64,000 nt of DNA from Actinernus sp. WN-2022 (GCA_030867875.1 JAOWCC010001634.1:3741258-3805257); one strand, 5' to 3'. Shown: positions 10,525-21,769, counted from the stretch's first letter. Translations and numbers: made by a program. Notes: generated by a model not told the origin, from the letters alone.

Positions 10525-11622
10525 CAGCGAATTGCAAAAATTATGAGCTGTCCAACATATAAACATATCAATATATCGGGTGCATTGTGGGAACGATTTT
10601 CCGTTACTGTCCCGCACAGAGACCGACGCGACAATGGCTACGTATACGTACTGTCAATGTCCATCTAAGCGTTTTGGATGTCGTAACTAAACGAAATTTT
10701 CCCAGTACTAAACAGCTTTTAAATGTTGTATTTATTTTTAAAAGTATCATCCGGCAATAATCTCTGCAGTTATGAGCGCGTAGATGAGATATTTATTATT
10801 ATTGTCGCGGTTCGTGACTAGCGTGCTGGCTAAAGCTGAGCTCGAGAGTACTAGACGGAAATACATGTAAATAAAGCCGTGCTTTCCTACTTTAACATCC
10901 GAGAAGGTTCAAAGGTTATTTCAGAAGTAAAAGTTTGTTCCCTAAGGTTTTATTAGTTATGAAAATGTCGACACTGCAAACGAAAACATTAGCATATTAG
11001 CGAAAATACGATAATTACCAAGCTTCCAATGAATCATGATTTCATTTTCCGCATTGCTTACTACTATTTTTGGACAAATATTGCCATTGGATTAAAACAA
11101 AATGATTTATAAATAATTGCTTCCTAAGTCTAGACATTCGTGCGTACCTTGAATTTACATTTCAGTATCTCCTTTGTATGTTATTGTTTGTTGAACACGG
11201 CCCGATGTTGTTGGTGAAGGTTGGAAGGCTTTTCGTAAGAAGGGCTTGAAATTGTCTGCACCTTAGATAATGAGGCTAATAATAGAAAAATATATTTGTA
11301 TTACTTCATCTAGTACTCTGCTAGCGCGCTAGTCAGGAACCGCGACAATAATCTACGCGCTCATAACTGCGGAGATTATTGCTAATTATTGCTGAGATGA
11401 TGCTTTTAAAAATAAATACGACATTTAAAAGCTGTTTAGTACTGGGAAAATTTCGTTTAGTTACTACATCCAAAACCCTTAGATGGACATTAACAGTACG
11501 TAGACGTAGCCATTGTCGCATCGGTTTCAGTGCGGGACAGTAACTGGAAATCGTTCCCACAATGCACCCGATATGTTGATATGTTGAAAAGTTGGACACC
11601 TCATAATTTTTGCAATTTGCTG
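10525..11622. mobile_element. E1: TA-flanked TIR element
   Basis: Ends CAGCGAATTGCAAAAATTAT and its reverse complement, with arms of about 300 bp (10525-10830 and 11325-11622), flanked by TA runs as expected for IS630/Tc1/mariner insertion. Each arm holds a piece readable as VHLRVLDVVTKRN (minus strand in the right arm, in the open frame 11333-11686). This matches the start of an ORF in E5, which suggests a duplicated coding exon. The centre (10830-11325) has no gene. Confidence 0.75.
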
Positions 11623-11630
11623 TATATATA

Positions 11631-11783
11631 TAGTCGATGCCAAAAAGGTTGTCCAGCAGAACATAATACAATACTATAATATCCATTGTTTTGGCCTATT
11701 GTCTAGACCAAGACAATAGGCCAAAACAATGGATATTAAAATAATATATTATGTTCTGCTGGACAACCTTTTTGGCATTGACT
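11631..11783. mobile_element. E2: palindromic 153-bp MITE
   Basis: Two nearly perfect inverted halves starting AGTCGATGCCAAAAAGG, meeting at TCTAGACCAAGAC. Flanked by TA runs. A half copy of the same family is E6 (19259-19344). Confidence 0.8.
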
Positions 11784-11796
11784 GTATATATATATA

Positions 11797-12012
11797 CAGC
11801 AATTTTCATAAATTCTGACCCCCTTACCATATATAAATATATATCAAACATATATCTAACATTATGGGATGTCATTGCTGATATTTTTTTCAAGTTGCCT
11901 ATCATCAAGGGCTTCAGAAAAAAATATAGGAAGAGGTATCCCATAATGTTTGATACATTTTTTATATATATTTATATATGGTGAGGGGGGTCAGAATTTT
12001 TGCAAACGGCTG
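11797..12012. mobile_element. E3: short TA-flanked TIR element
   Basis: Ends CAGCAATTTTCATAAATTCTG and, in reverse complement on the right, CAGCCGTTTGCAAAAATTCTG, with inner arms containing TATGGGATR. TA runs on both sides. Non-coding. Confidence 0.7.
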
Positions 12013-12028
12013 TATATATATATATATA

Positions 12029-13632
12029 CAGCCGCGTGCAAAAATTCTGACCCCCCCATGAAAATTATATACTTATATACTTATATCGGTTGCATCATGG
12101 GTAATCCAAAAATGTGCTTTTCAGTCATTTTTCTAACAAAAAATATACCAGGTGGGATTGAAAAATGTTCGAATAAAACATTTTTTAGTTCATATGGGTC
12201 TATCAGTTAAAGAAAACAAGTGCTATTTTCAGTTTTAGTTGTACTAATTTATTCCATGCGTTTGCCACTGGGTCCGGTCGACCGAAACGCTGCTATGACT
12301 TCAAGGAACTCACTATATTCTGAACTTTACTTTCTCCACTGTCGCACTAGCTAGGTTTATTCTATTTCCCTAAATGAGGCTGAAGTATTCACTAAATTGC
12401 ATTCAAACCTTGGAGCCTAAGTTTAAGTTTATTATCAATTTGAAACACGTTCTATTTTATCTTATGGCAGTTCCACCAGTCGTTTGCAATTCTGCCAAAC
12501 AAACTGAACCAAATTCAACACTTCAAAGCCAAACGCAGCTAAAACATTGTTGCCGTTATGAAGTCTGCAAAAGAGCTAAAATTTCACTGGGAACACACCA
12601 GTTTTCTTTTGCGTCTTTTTTTTTGCGACGTAATTATTTCGCATATGAAGTATTGATCAAACATATTTTATTTTATTCAGAATTGAATGCGGGCGGTTTT
12701 CGTTTTGATGTCGCGATGCATATTAATTATATTCTGACATATCTTGCAGTTAACGACGTTAGAACTCTACGCGAGACAAATTTTAAGTTATATAAAGTGG
12801 TTAAGATTTAATCAAACTGTGTATCAGTTGATTTATTTTATTACTAAAAATTATCTTTGAATGATTGTCGGGAATACCAATAAATTTACAACCTAGTGAG
12901 GCCACTGAGTAAATAATAGGTTTACTTATGAATAAGTCTCAATGTGAGTTTAACTGACGACCAATTGTAAAATTTATGTAACACGCAGGAGAAATTATTT
13001 TTACACAAGACCAAAACCATTTAATTCTGGTCCAAAATTTAAAGATTAAAACAACTTCGGTTCTGATCTTTCTTTCCTTTCCAATAACTAAATGCGATTT
13101 TTACAACCGCATTGCGGACTTCATCAAAAAATGTTCTTAGCTACGCTGTGTTTAATTAATTTGGTTGAATGTTTGGCAGAATCGCACACATCGAAGTACC
13201 ATAATACAGAATGTGTTTCACATTGATAATACGCTTAAACCTAGGCTCCAAGGTTTGAAATCAATTTAGTGAATACTTCAGCCTCATTCAGGGCAATAGG
13301 GTAAACCTAGCTAGTGCGACTTGGATAAATTAAAGTTCAGAATACAGTGAGTTTCTTGAAGTCATAGCAGCGTTTCGGTCCACCGGACCCAATGGCAAAC
13401 GCATGGAATAAATTCGGTACAACTAAAACTGAAAATAAAACTTGTCTTCAACGGATGGGCCCATATGATCTAAAAATGTTTAACTCGTACATTTTTCAAT
13501 CCTACCTGATATATTTTCTGTTAGAAAAATGTTTAAAAAGCACATTTTTGGGTTACCCATGATGCAACCGATATAAGTATATAACTGAGTATATAATTTT
13601 CATGGGGGGGTCAGAATTTTTGCAAACGGCTG
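12029..13632. mobile_element. E4: TA-flanked TIR element with ~450-bp arms
   Basis: Starts CAGCCGCGTGCAAAAATTC and ends with the matching inverted sequence. The arms (about 12029-12480 and 13190-13632) also share ACCGATATAAGTATATA and the GCAAACGCATGGAATAAATT block. The plus open frame 12374-12811 spans the arm and the centre, is AT-driven and has no recognisable domain. Confidence 0.75.
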
Positions 13633-13783
13633 TATATATATATATATATATATACAGCGAATTGCAAAAATTCTGTCAAACCCAACTATATAACTATATC
13701 ATTATATCGGGTGGATTGTTGGAAGGATTACTCGTCACTCGACTACTCCAACCCGTTGACCCGCACACGAGACCGAGGCAATA

Positions 13784-13888
13784 ATGGCTACCTTTAGCGT
13801 ACATCTGAGGGTTTTGGAGGAAGTTACCAAAAGAAATTGTTCCTACTTTAGTATTTCCGAGATACCTAAATTTTGTTCACCTGTTTAA
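13784..13888 (+). pseudogene. Possible first exon inside E5 arm
   Basis: An ATG in good context (AATAATGGCTACC) opens a short frame, MATFSVHLRVLEEVTKRN onward, ending at a stop near 13888. The stretch VHLRVL..VTKRN recurs in E1 with several nucleotide changes but conserved residues, which points to ancestral coding sequence. The mirrored right-arm copy has lost nine bases right after its ATG. Function unknown. Confidence 0.35.
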
Positions 13889-14125
13889 GTCGTATTAATT
13901 GGAACATCATCTATGCATGGCCACTTGAAGCGCAATGGCAGAGTGCGGCCAGAATAAAACAAAGTTTTTCCACTTCAGCATCGAAAGCATTCTCGTTCCC
14001 AGTGCCTCCTTAACTAACTGAAAAATCAGAGGCTCTGGTAAGACACGAAACCGGATGTCCTAGATTCTAGGACATTGAAACTGCGCATGCTCTTAGAACT
14101 CATTTCCGATTTGCTAACTAAAGCA

Positions 14126-14328
14126 ATGGCGGACCTCATGGAAGCTATCCAGTTCGCCCTTGCAAAGCTTAAAATACAGTTTTCTTTAAAAACTAAACAC
14201 TTGGAAGCTATTCGGGTAATTAGTATCGATAAGAAGGACTGTTTCTGTGTCCTTCCGACCGGTTATGGTAAATCATTAATTTACCAAAGATTACCGTTTG
14301 AGTTTAATGCTCTTCAAGGTCATCCAAC
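14126..14328 (+). pseudogene. RecQ-like superfamily II helicase, N-terminal fragment
   Basis: Starts at an ATG in strong context (AGCAATGGCGGACC). After a region predicted helical comes a Q-motif-like LKTKHLEAIR, then Walker A in CVLPTGYGKSLIYQRLP, the ATP-binding motif I of RecQ-family helicases. The frame is interrupted at 14329 by a MITE. Directly after that MITE, in another frame, SIVVVIS (about 14877-14897) matches motif Ia. The rest of the helicase is absent. The gene is cargo or a component of the surrounding TIR element, not an intact host helicase. Confidence 0.8.
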
Positions 14329-14866
14329 AAGGGCACCCAACGAGTACTTTTTGAAATTCGTTTGAAACCAGTTGTCTGCAGCTATCTAGCCATTTTAAGG
14401 CGCCTACTATGTCTTTTGACGTATTCTAGAAAGCTATTAGCTGTTCGGATTTTCTAGGTGGAAATCGCGTCAACCGAAAATACTATGGCAAAATATTTCC
14501 GGCCTACGAATTTGTTAGTAGTCTAGAACAGAAACAAGAATTTTCTAGCCCAAGTAACTTCATGTTGCAAAGTTTTGTGGTGGTACGAATTTTTTAGGGA
14601 TTCTTTTTTCCTTTAGGCAATTCTTAGGGAATGAAAATGTGTTGCTCTGACTCTATTGATCAGACGAATTGGGACGTACGAATATTTTAGGGGAAACCTT
14701 TTAGTCTCCCCTTTCTTCTATAATTTTCTAGGCCGGATTGAAAACAAATTTTCTAGCCAGTATTTCAGAAAACAATTTTCTTGGGACAATTTTTTCAAAT
14801 CCGAAAGTTTTAGGCTAACTTACTCTCCCGAACAGCTTTTAACCGAAAACTTCGTTGGGTGCCCTT
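14329..14866 (+). mobile_element. Complete MITE of the AAGGGCACCCAACGA family
   Basis: Ends AAGGGCACCCAACGA and TCGTTGGGTGCCCTT, flanked by CATCCAAC (14321-14328) and GATCCAAC (14867-14874), an 8-bp duplication with one mismatch. This fits hAT- or P-like elements. It disrupts the helicase fragment. A truncated relative lies at 8122-8386. Confidence 0.85.
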
Positions 14867-14887
14867 GATCCAACTCAATCGTGGTCG

Positions 14888-15367
14888 TCATATCACAGAA
14901 CAGAACATGCTGATTTTCAGCTGCTGGATTAGACTGCAGGGCTGATGGTCGAGGAAGAATAGCCCTATGTACCTGTTGTAGGCTATAGCGCTCAGTGCAC
15001 TCGGCGCGGAATGTGTTTCTCTTGGTCGTTTTGATGGTGGATTACTAGGAGAGCTATAATTTTGCTTTCGACCTCGTTTTAGCCTGGAATTTTTGATCGC
15101 CGCGGTTTGATGTTCATGCGATTGCTGAACCATCTCACGGAATTTTTCGGCAGTTTCAAGAGAGCGTTTGCACGGACAGCATATTTTTGTAGGGTAGGAT
15201 TCTTCCTAGAAAATGAACGGATGGCTTAGATAAGAACCCAAACTTTTCCTTAGGTCGCTGTTTATAATCACTGGGCGATTCTTATCCGATATTACGGCGT
15301 TGCAGCAAATGCATGTATTTCGATCGAAAAGCTTTCCTGCTGCCTTTTTTGGCGTAATACCCGCCAT
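14888..15367 (-). pseudogene. Cys-rich small protein of the helicase transposon
   Basis: One frame runs from ATG at 15367 to a stop at 14888 (160 codons), broken only by TAG at 15208-15206. It begins MAGITPKKAAGKLFDRNTC and has Cys pairs CICC and CCPC about 50 residues apart, followed by a basic Ser/Pro-rich segment (SRLKRGRKQNYSSPSNPPSK). The Cys spacing suggests a zinc-binding module of a transposon DNA-binding protein. It is convergent with the helicase fragment in the same TIR element. Not identified by name. Confidence 0.55.
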
Positions 15368-15445
15368 TATTGGGTTATAGTCGATCGAAGGGAGATTGTA
15401 ATTACCTTTCGGCTTTTGCCACCATACATTACATATATGAATGTT

Positions 15446-15481
15446 TATTAATTAATTAATTAATTAATTAATTAATTAATC
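15446..15481. repeat. (ATTA)n microsatellite
   Basis: About nine tandem ATTA units within the 9-bp-TSD element. Confidence 0.95.
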
Positions 15482-16761
15482 TGTTTAATCATGTTCTTTT
15501 AAAAGGCACATCACTTCATTCTTTATTATTTTCACATATGAATGTTTATTCTTTTGATTATTTTACTTTTATTGAAAGAACACTTCAAAAAATGCCTTAT
15601 TTTACTTGTTATGTTTACAACGGAAGTGATTTATCCACTAAGTGAACCGGAAGAAAAGCGCTGTGCGCAGCACCTGTTCATTTGTTTCTTCATCGCGCAG
15701 CCGATTTGGCTAGCCAATCAAATTAGAGCCTGTTTCGTGTCTTACCAGAGCCTCTGATTTTTCAGTTAGTTGAGGAGGCACTGGGAACGAGAATGCATCG
15801 AAAGTACTTATATTTATACCACAGGCTGCCCAAGCTAATGATTTTTACAAGGAATGTATGGGAATGTTTAGAAAAAATCTAAAACTGTACTAAAATGATC
15901 GATAAAGTCATAAAACCTTACCTGTGTGTTGTGAAGTTGTTCCTTTTCATCACTGATGTGTTTATTTCTGGTTTGAGGTAGTTCTGGGATTTTTTTTCCC
16001 TCCCTATGTAAATATTGAGAAGGCAGGAAACACGAGACGCCATTAGTCCACGTGACGACTCTTCGAAGTCTCGTAATTCTTCGAAAATCCAAACTTTCAG
16101 CATTTTACCACCAGAAACCCTTTCTTACATTCCTCTAGCACTCATTAAATCGATCCATCGCTTATTTCCTCGCTTTGTAAGTATTCAAAGTCGACAGTTT
16201 CTGCAGCCAACCTAGCCTGTAACGATCCGGGGTTGGATCAACTTAGCCTTTTTTCATGGGCTGCCTGTGCTAGTTGAACCACACTCAGGCAGCCTGTGGT
16301 TGAACGTGGCTTTTCTTCGGAAGCAGTGACGAACGAGTGCCGAAGGAATTCAACACCTCGTGTATTTTCGAAGAGATTCGGAGAAGAAAGTCATTGTGCT
16401 CAATCGACCAATCGCTGAACGGTGAAATCTGCTGGGGAGACCCACGAACTTTTCAGCAAACAATAGGTGAAGTAAATGTCAAATAGAAATGTAGTCGATT
16501 TCTTGATTTAGTTTTCTTCAAAAGCTGTTTCAAATGTAAAATAACCAAAAACGGAACTGACCAAGGTAAGTTGTACAATAATTTGTTATAGACGATTCTG
16601 TTGAACTGACTGCAATATATATGAGAGTGAAAAAATACGTCCGTGTTGCGGCTAGAATATGGTGTGACAAATAGGTCAGTGAGAACTCGTATTGACCCTT
16701 ATCTTTCCTGGAGCCTAATAGATGAGCAAAGAGTAGTTAGAACTGCCGAGGCAGGACATAT

Positions 16762-17131
16762 TAGGGACTTTAAGCAACCAGCCGACGGCAATGACGACGA
16801 GACGTAGAATAGTGCCTTTCTCCCGAAATTTGGTGTCTACTATTTCCCTCGTTCACCTTGAATTATTTTTCACAACCAGATTTTCGAAAAATATGACCGA
16901 GTATAGTGTTCGGTTCACGTCGAACGAAAAACGGATTGTTTACTTTCTTATACGTCAGCGTTCTCTTTAAAACGTACAATTTGTGGTTTTCACGTTGTGT
17001 TTTTGCAGAGAACGGTGGAAATGTAAGCAACTGCGTGCATATTCACGTGCAGCTATTGTATTTTGTAATTAAGGCTATTGTTTTATGCCGTCGTCGAAGA
17101 CATTGCCGACGTGTTTTGCTTAAAGTCCCTA
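16762..17131. mobile_element. MITE with ends TAGGGACTTTAAGCAA
   Basis: TAGGGACTTTAAGCAACCAG at 16762 and the inverted match ending at 17131, both followed inward by CGACGGCRATG/CGTCGTCG blocks. About 370 bp, no gene. Nested in the fold-back element. Confidence 0.75.
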
Positions 17132-17612
17132 TTAATATCATGTTGAGTAAACGAAACCGTAACGCCTTGGACGAAATGTTGTAATGGTGTGTTCTAGTGG
17201 CATTTCCGCTATAACTGTATTTGACGATTCAAAGAAAACTGTCCATTCCCATTACGCTCTTCTAATGGCTGATATGCCTTCTGTTCTGCATATTTCACCG
17301 TTCAGCGATTGGTCGATTGAGCATAATGACTTCGTTCTCCGAATCTCCTCGAAAAAATACGAAGTGTTGAATTCCTTCGGCACTCGTTCGTCACTGCTTC
17401 CGAAGAAAAGCCACGTTCAACCACAGGCTGCCTGTGGTTCAACTAGCACAGGCAGCCCATGAAAAAAGGCTAAGTTGATCCAACCCCGGATCGTTACAGG
17501 CTAGGTTGGCTGCAGAAACTGTCGGATTTGAGTACTTACAAAGCGAGGAAATAAGCGATGGATCGATTGAATGAGTTCTAAAGGAATGTAAGAAAGGGTT
17601 TCTGGAGGTAAA

Positions 17613-17795
17613 ATGCTGAAAGTTTGGATTTTCGAAGAATTACGAGGCTTCGAAGAGTCGCCACGTGGACTAATGGCGTCTCGTGTTTCCTGCCTTCTCA
17701 ATATTTATATAGGGGAGGAAAAAAAAATCCCAGAAGTGCCTCAAACCAGAAATAAACACATCAGTGATGAAGAGGAACAACTTCACAACACACAG
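17613..17795 (+). pseudogene. Mirrored first exon in fold-back arm
   Basis: An open frame with MASRVSCLLNIYIG followed by a Glu-rich, basic stretch ends exactly at CAG|GTAAGG, a near-perfect 5' splice site (17791-17800). The same sequence with the same donor is mirrored on the minus strand at 15922-16103 in the left arm, where a few residues differ. No following exon was identified in the centre. It probably is the first exon of the transposon's own gene, copied into both arms. Confidence 0.4.
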
Positions 17796-19258
17796 GTAAG
17801 GTTTTATGACTTTATTGATCATGATTTTAGTACAGTTTTAGATTTTTTCTAAACATTCCCATACATTCCTTGTAAAAATCATTAGCTTGGGCTGCCTGTG
17901 TTTATACCAGATGACTTCAAGCCTTTCCTACTGAAAACCAGCTCAATCTGGCAAAGATTTTAAACTTCAAAATGAGATATTTCGTTGAAAGTCGCGTCGC
18001 ATTTTACTGAAAACTTTGATCTCGTTCGTGAGTTCAGCGTATATACAACACCATGTGAAATTTCATTTCGTTTCATGAATAAGTTTTGGGAACGCAGCTT
18101 GGTTGAAACTTAATTCAACAACGCTCACTAGCTTTGACTCCGTCAGAGCTTTCTAATTATGTGCAAAATCATCAGTGCGTTTTCAAATTCCTCACGTATA
18201 TTCAGTCACCCGTTCAATAGCACTGAATACTTGAGTTAGTGACTATGAGAGATAAAATTATCAGTGCTGTCAATTTATGAATTTTGGGAAGTTAATGATT
18301 CTGTAGTTGCTATAGAAGTTCAACTAAGTCAAATTAATGAAAATAGAAGAGCAGATGCTATTATTTAATTTTACTTTTTGCGTTGACTGTGTTTTGTTTG
18401 TTCCATTTCTTTTATTTTTGCATTTGAAAATAATTAAGGAAAACTCTCTGTAAAATTCTACTCCCTCAATGTAATTACTACATTTGTCATCATTCACCGG
18501 ACAGCAGATAATAAGTGACACATTGGAATGAATTTGAACATGATAATAAAATGAGAAACGTAGTTAGCGTAGTTTTCTTATTTACAAATCGTATTAGTAA
18601 AATGGAAGTTTACCTAAATATCAGAACTGGCGCCGAAATTGAAAAGGATAATTTATTTATTTATTAGAACAACGCTTACCAGTTTCTCGTAGTTAACCTT
18701 ACATATATATTTTTGGTATACTCTGCTGAACTGTGAGGGGCAACCAAAAGACAAATGAAACTCGTCTTTCGCTGCTTTAGCTCACAATATCGAACTTCCG
18801 ATTACCACAACGCGAACTTCAACAAAATATCTCATATTGAAGTTTAAAGTCTTAGCCGGATTGAGCGGGTTTTTAGTAGGAACGGCTTGAAGTCATCTGG
18901 TATAAATATAAGTACCTTCTCGATGATGAAGTGACTTTTTAATCTGGCCTAAGCCATTGCGCTTAAAGTGGCCATGCATAGATCGTGACAATTGAAATAA
19001 CGCGCTCATAATTGTGAGGTGGATGATGTTCCAATTATTATGACTTAAACAGGAACAAAATTTAGGAAATACTAAAGTAGGAACAATGTATTTTGGTAAC
19101 GTCCTCCAGAACCCTCAGATGTAGCCATTATTGCGTCGATCTCATGTGCGGGTCAACGGGTTAGAGTAGTCGAATGACCGAAGTAATCCTTCCCACAATG
19201 CACCCGATATAGTTATATAGTTGGGTTTGACAGCATTTTTGCAATTCACTGTATATAT

Positions 19259-19344
19259 ATTGGTCTTGACAATAGCCCAAAACAATGGCCCAAAACAATA
19301 GTATTATATTATGTTCTGCTGGACAACCTTTTTGGCATCGACTG
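19259..19344. mobile_element. E6: half copy of the E2 MITE
   Basis: Matches one half of E2 (TTCTGCTGGACAACCTTTTT, then GGCATCGACTG) and sits between TA runs that separate E5 and E7. Confidence 0.75.
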
Positions 19345-19759
19345 TATATACACTGAAACACTAAAACTCTGCAAAAAAACTTCTATATATCCTTTGTATT
19401 GCCATCAAACTGTCTTGACAGTTGTTGCTTTGGTAGAGACAAAGAAATACAATAGCCTATCGTTTGGTGTTGTCTTAATACGGCAATTTACTGAGAGTAT
19501 GAATTGAATGAATGTCGCATAATTAGTGCTTAGAAAGCTTATCAGCTCTACTAATGAATCAACTTTATTCTTTTAATTTTTGTTAGTTTTCTGGTTTCAT
19601 AATTGAATAATTAACGGTTGAATTGTAAATATATTAGCCATTCACGACCAATCACTCGGCCGAATAGTTTAACGTCCATGTATGCTGTCCAACTGCTGCA
19701 GCAACGGCGAATTCGTAGCCAATTAAGTTCTGCAAAGTATCGATCCCCGTAATTCGGGG

Positions 19760-19978
19760 AATGGTAAATGTGGTCGAGTGAAATGTAAAACAAATGAGCT
19801 TTGCTCCAAAGTGGAAGAGCCAAGCGATCCCTGTTATAGCTCTAACTTTGAAGTCATTCATCCCTTCAAATAATATCGCAACATCGTCTTTCCAGCATGT
19901 CTAGATGTGATGCAATATTTTTTCCAGTTATCGGTCACATAGGACCGATATTTGCAGGGTCCGTCGCCAAAGGGTTAA
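19760..19978. mobile_element. Truncated TTAA element
   Basis: Matches the right end of the element at 20477-21518, including GGGTCCGTCGCCAAAGGG before TTAA, but lacks the left part and an internal segment of about 220 bp. Confidence 0.75.
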
Positions 19979-20476
19979 CAAAAAAAATTGAACATGTTTA
20001 AATGTCTGTTGTTTCCGTTCACAATCGGCGTACTGTATATTCACTAAGAAACGAATTCAGTTTGACCAAGTTTTGTGATATAATTGTGTTCCAGATAGGA
20101 GCTAAGAGCAAAACTGTACTTCCCTAGCCTGCTCTTATTTCGACACTAATTCAAAACCGAATATAAGGTTGGAGGGGGTGGTTCAAAATTAAATTTCATT
20201 GCAAGGATTTGTTTTAAGCACAGCATATGTATCTTCAAGTTGCTGTGACTTCATTTTTGGGAGCCATGTTACTAACGAATCCAATCATGTGATCTTCTTG
20301 TCCATAATGAAGGGCATTGCTTTCCAATCATAGATAACCTGTAAAAAAATATTCCCTCCAAAATATAAGTTTTTTTCACAGGAAATTGACAATATTCAAC
20401 TACAATGCATGCTAACATCCTGTAAAATGAGTTTGAGTGCAAAGAGAAGAGGTCACATGACTTCAGTAAGGGAGTG

Positions 20477-21518
20477 TTAACTCTTTGACGACGGACCGTA
20501 TTTGAGCTCAATTGGTGAAATCCTGAGTGCTAACTATACCCTCCCCCCTCAGTTCCAGTTTGGCTAGCCCGGGGTAATTAAAATACTGCTGACTTGTTAA
20601 GCCAAGGGCTCAAACTTTCCCCACAGTGCCATTCGGGAGAATTCTACGCATTCGTCGATGGTAGGTATTGCAACTTCTGTAGGGTTTCCAACGAAATGTG
20701 CTCTATTTTTGGAGAAAATTGCCACTGTCAGAGAGCTAGAGGACATCATTAAGTCTGATGACGGCTGAAAAGTACTTGGTTTGCTTTTAGTAGGCCTTGT
20801 GAGGGGATTTCACAGGGTTTTTCCGTTGTGTTTCTGCTTTGAGACACATGAAATATTCTTCACTGAAATCCTTGAAATCCTGCAGTTGGTTGTCTTTTAC
20901 CCCTGCTCAACCTATTAGGATGTGTTTTTGTCACTTTAAAGCAACGGCTTGAGTCCAAATCACCGCTCTTGGTTGTAGGGATAAAAGACTTCTGAAAAAC
21001 ACCCTACCGGAGTCCCAGAGGGGGCGTCCCCTTGTGATTTTTTCTTGATTACCCAGCATGCAATTGGAGGTGGGAGCAGGTAAATGTGGTCGAGTGAAAT
21101 GTAGTGTCAACATCGGCGTGGTTCACAGACGTTTGGTACGTTTTATGCAAACAAACCTGCTGGTTGGAAAGATCAAAGAAGGTACTGTTACGCCTGAGTG
21201 CCGATTTTGTATTTGCTTTTCATTTCAAGTGCGAATGGGAAGGATGTTTTGAGCCGATTTTCAGCTCCTCAAAATTCGTAAAATCGAAGAAACGAAGTAC
21301 GATTCTCAAAACGAAGTACGATTCTTAAAACAAATGAGCTTTTCTCCAAAGTGGAAGAGGCAAGCGATCCCTGTTATAGCTCTAACTTTGAAGTCATTCA
21401 TCCCTTTAAATAATATCGCAACATCGTCTTTCCAGCATGTCTAGATGTGATGCAATAATTTTTCCAGTTATCGGTCACATAGGACCGATATTTGCAGGGT
21501 CCGTCGCCAAAGGGTTAA
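20477..21518. mobile_element. TTAA-flanked TIR element
   Basis: TTAA, then CTCTTTGACGACGGACC on the left, and GGTCCGTCGCCAAAGGG, then TTAA on the right (17-bp TIR, two mismatches). About 1.04 kb, no clear gene. Its right end is nearly identical to 19780-19978. Confidence 0.75.
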
Positions 21519-21608
21519 AGCGCACATTTAAAAATGTTTCAATATATAATACTTTATATTGCTTTACCTTGTCTTATGCCATTTAACTATAAACATTTGT
21601 CATTGTAG

Positions 21609-21769
21609 ACTCCTCGGAATCTGGAGAAGAGGAGCATTATCAACGAAAACAGCCAGCAAAGAAACGGAAAACGGAAAACGAACGGCTGGAACGATTAATT
21701 CAACGCCTAACTGATAAGCACCAGGACAATTGGAGCAGAGCTGATTACCGCCTCTGGGCTACTGCTCTC
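21609..21769 (+). CDS. E7 second gene, internal exon a
   Basis: Bounded by an acceptor (TTTGTCATTGTAG) and the donor CTC|GTAAGT. The open frame reads DSSESGEEEHYQRKQPAKKR, then acidic/basic residues, then KHQDNWSRADYRLWATAL. The pattern K-H-x(n)-Y-R-x-W-A just before the exon end is one I recall from small uncharacterised proteins encoded by cnidarian and fish transposons; that is recollection, not a search. It lies in the left half of E7, on the strand opposite the transposase. Upstream exons were not found and may have been disrupted by the TTAA element at 20477-21518. Confidence 0.55.

Larger units (their letters stand above)
13988..15795. mobile_element. 9-bp-TSD transposon carrying helicase fragment (MULE-like)
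   Basis: Inverted ends CATTCTCGTTCCCAGTGCC and its complement, about 65 bp each. The element is flanked by the direct 9-bp repeat CATCGAAAG (13979-13987 and 15796-15804). A 9-bp duplication is typical of Mutator-like elements, but no MULE transposase is seen, so the class is tentative. Inside are a RecQ-like helicase start (+), a nested MITE and a Cys-rich ORF (-). Confidence 0.82.
15820..17900. mobile_element. Fold-back element with ~600-bp inverted arms
   Basis: The left arm (about 15820-16450) is the reverse complement of the right arm (about 17280-17900), with ends CACAGGCTGCCCAAGC. Flanked by TTTATAC(C) at 15813 and 17901, a 7-8 bp target duplication. Sub-terminal copies of CAGGCAGCC recur in the arms. 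The centre holds another MITE (16762-17131). Confidence 0.82.
13655..19251. mobile_element. E5: TA-flanked TIR element with nested insertions
   Basis: Outer ends CAGCGAATTGCAAAAATTCT (13655) and the reverse complement ending at 19251, between TA runs. The left arm is 13655-13987, then 15796-15819, then about 17901-18010. It is interrupted by a helicase element (13988-15795) and a fold-back element (15820-17900). The right arm (about 18775-19251) is uninterrupted and shows the empty sites. The centre 18010-18775 is non-coding. At 13784 a short ORF (MATFSVHLRVLEEVTKRN, then a stop 34 codons in) may be a first exon. Confidence 0.8.

Noticed and set aside
12374..12811. 145-codon plus-strand ORF in E4
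   Set aside because: Spans arm and centre of a TIR element, AT-driven, no recognisable motif or splice context.
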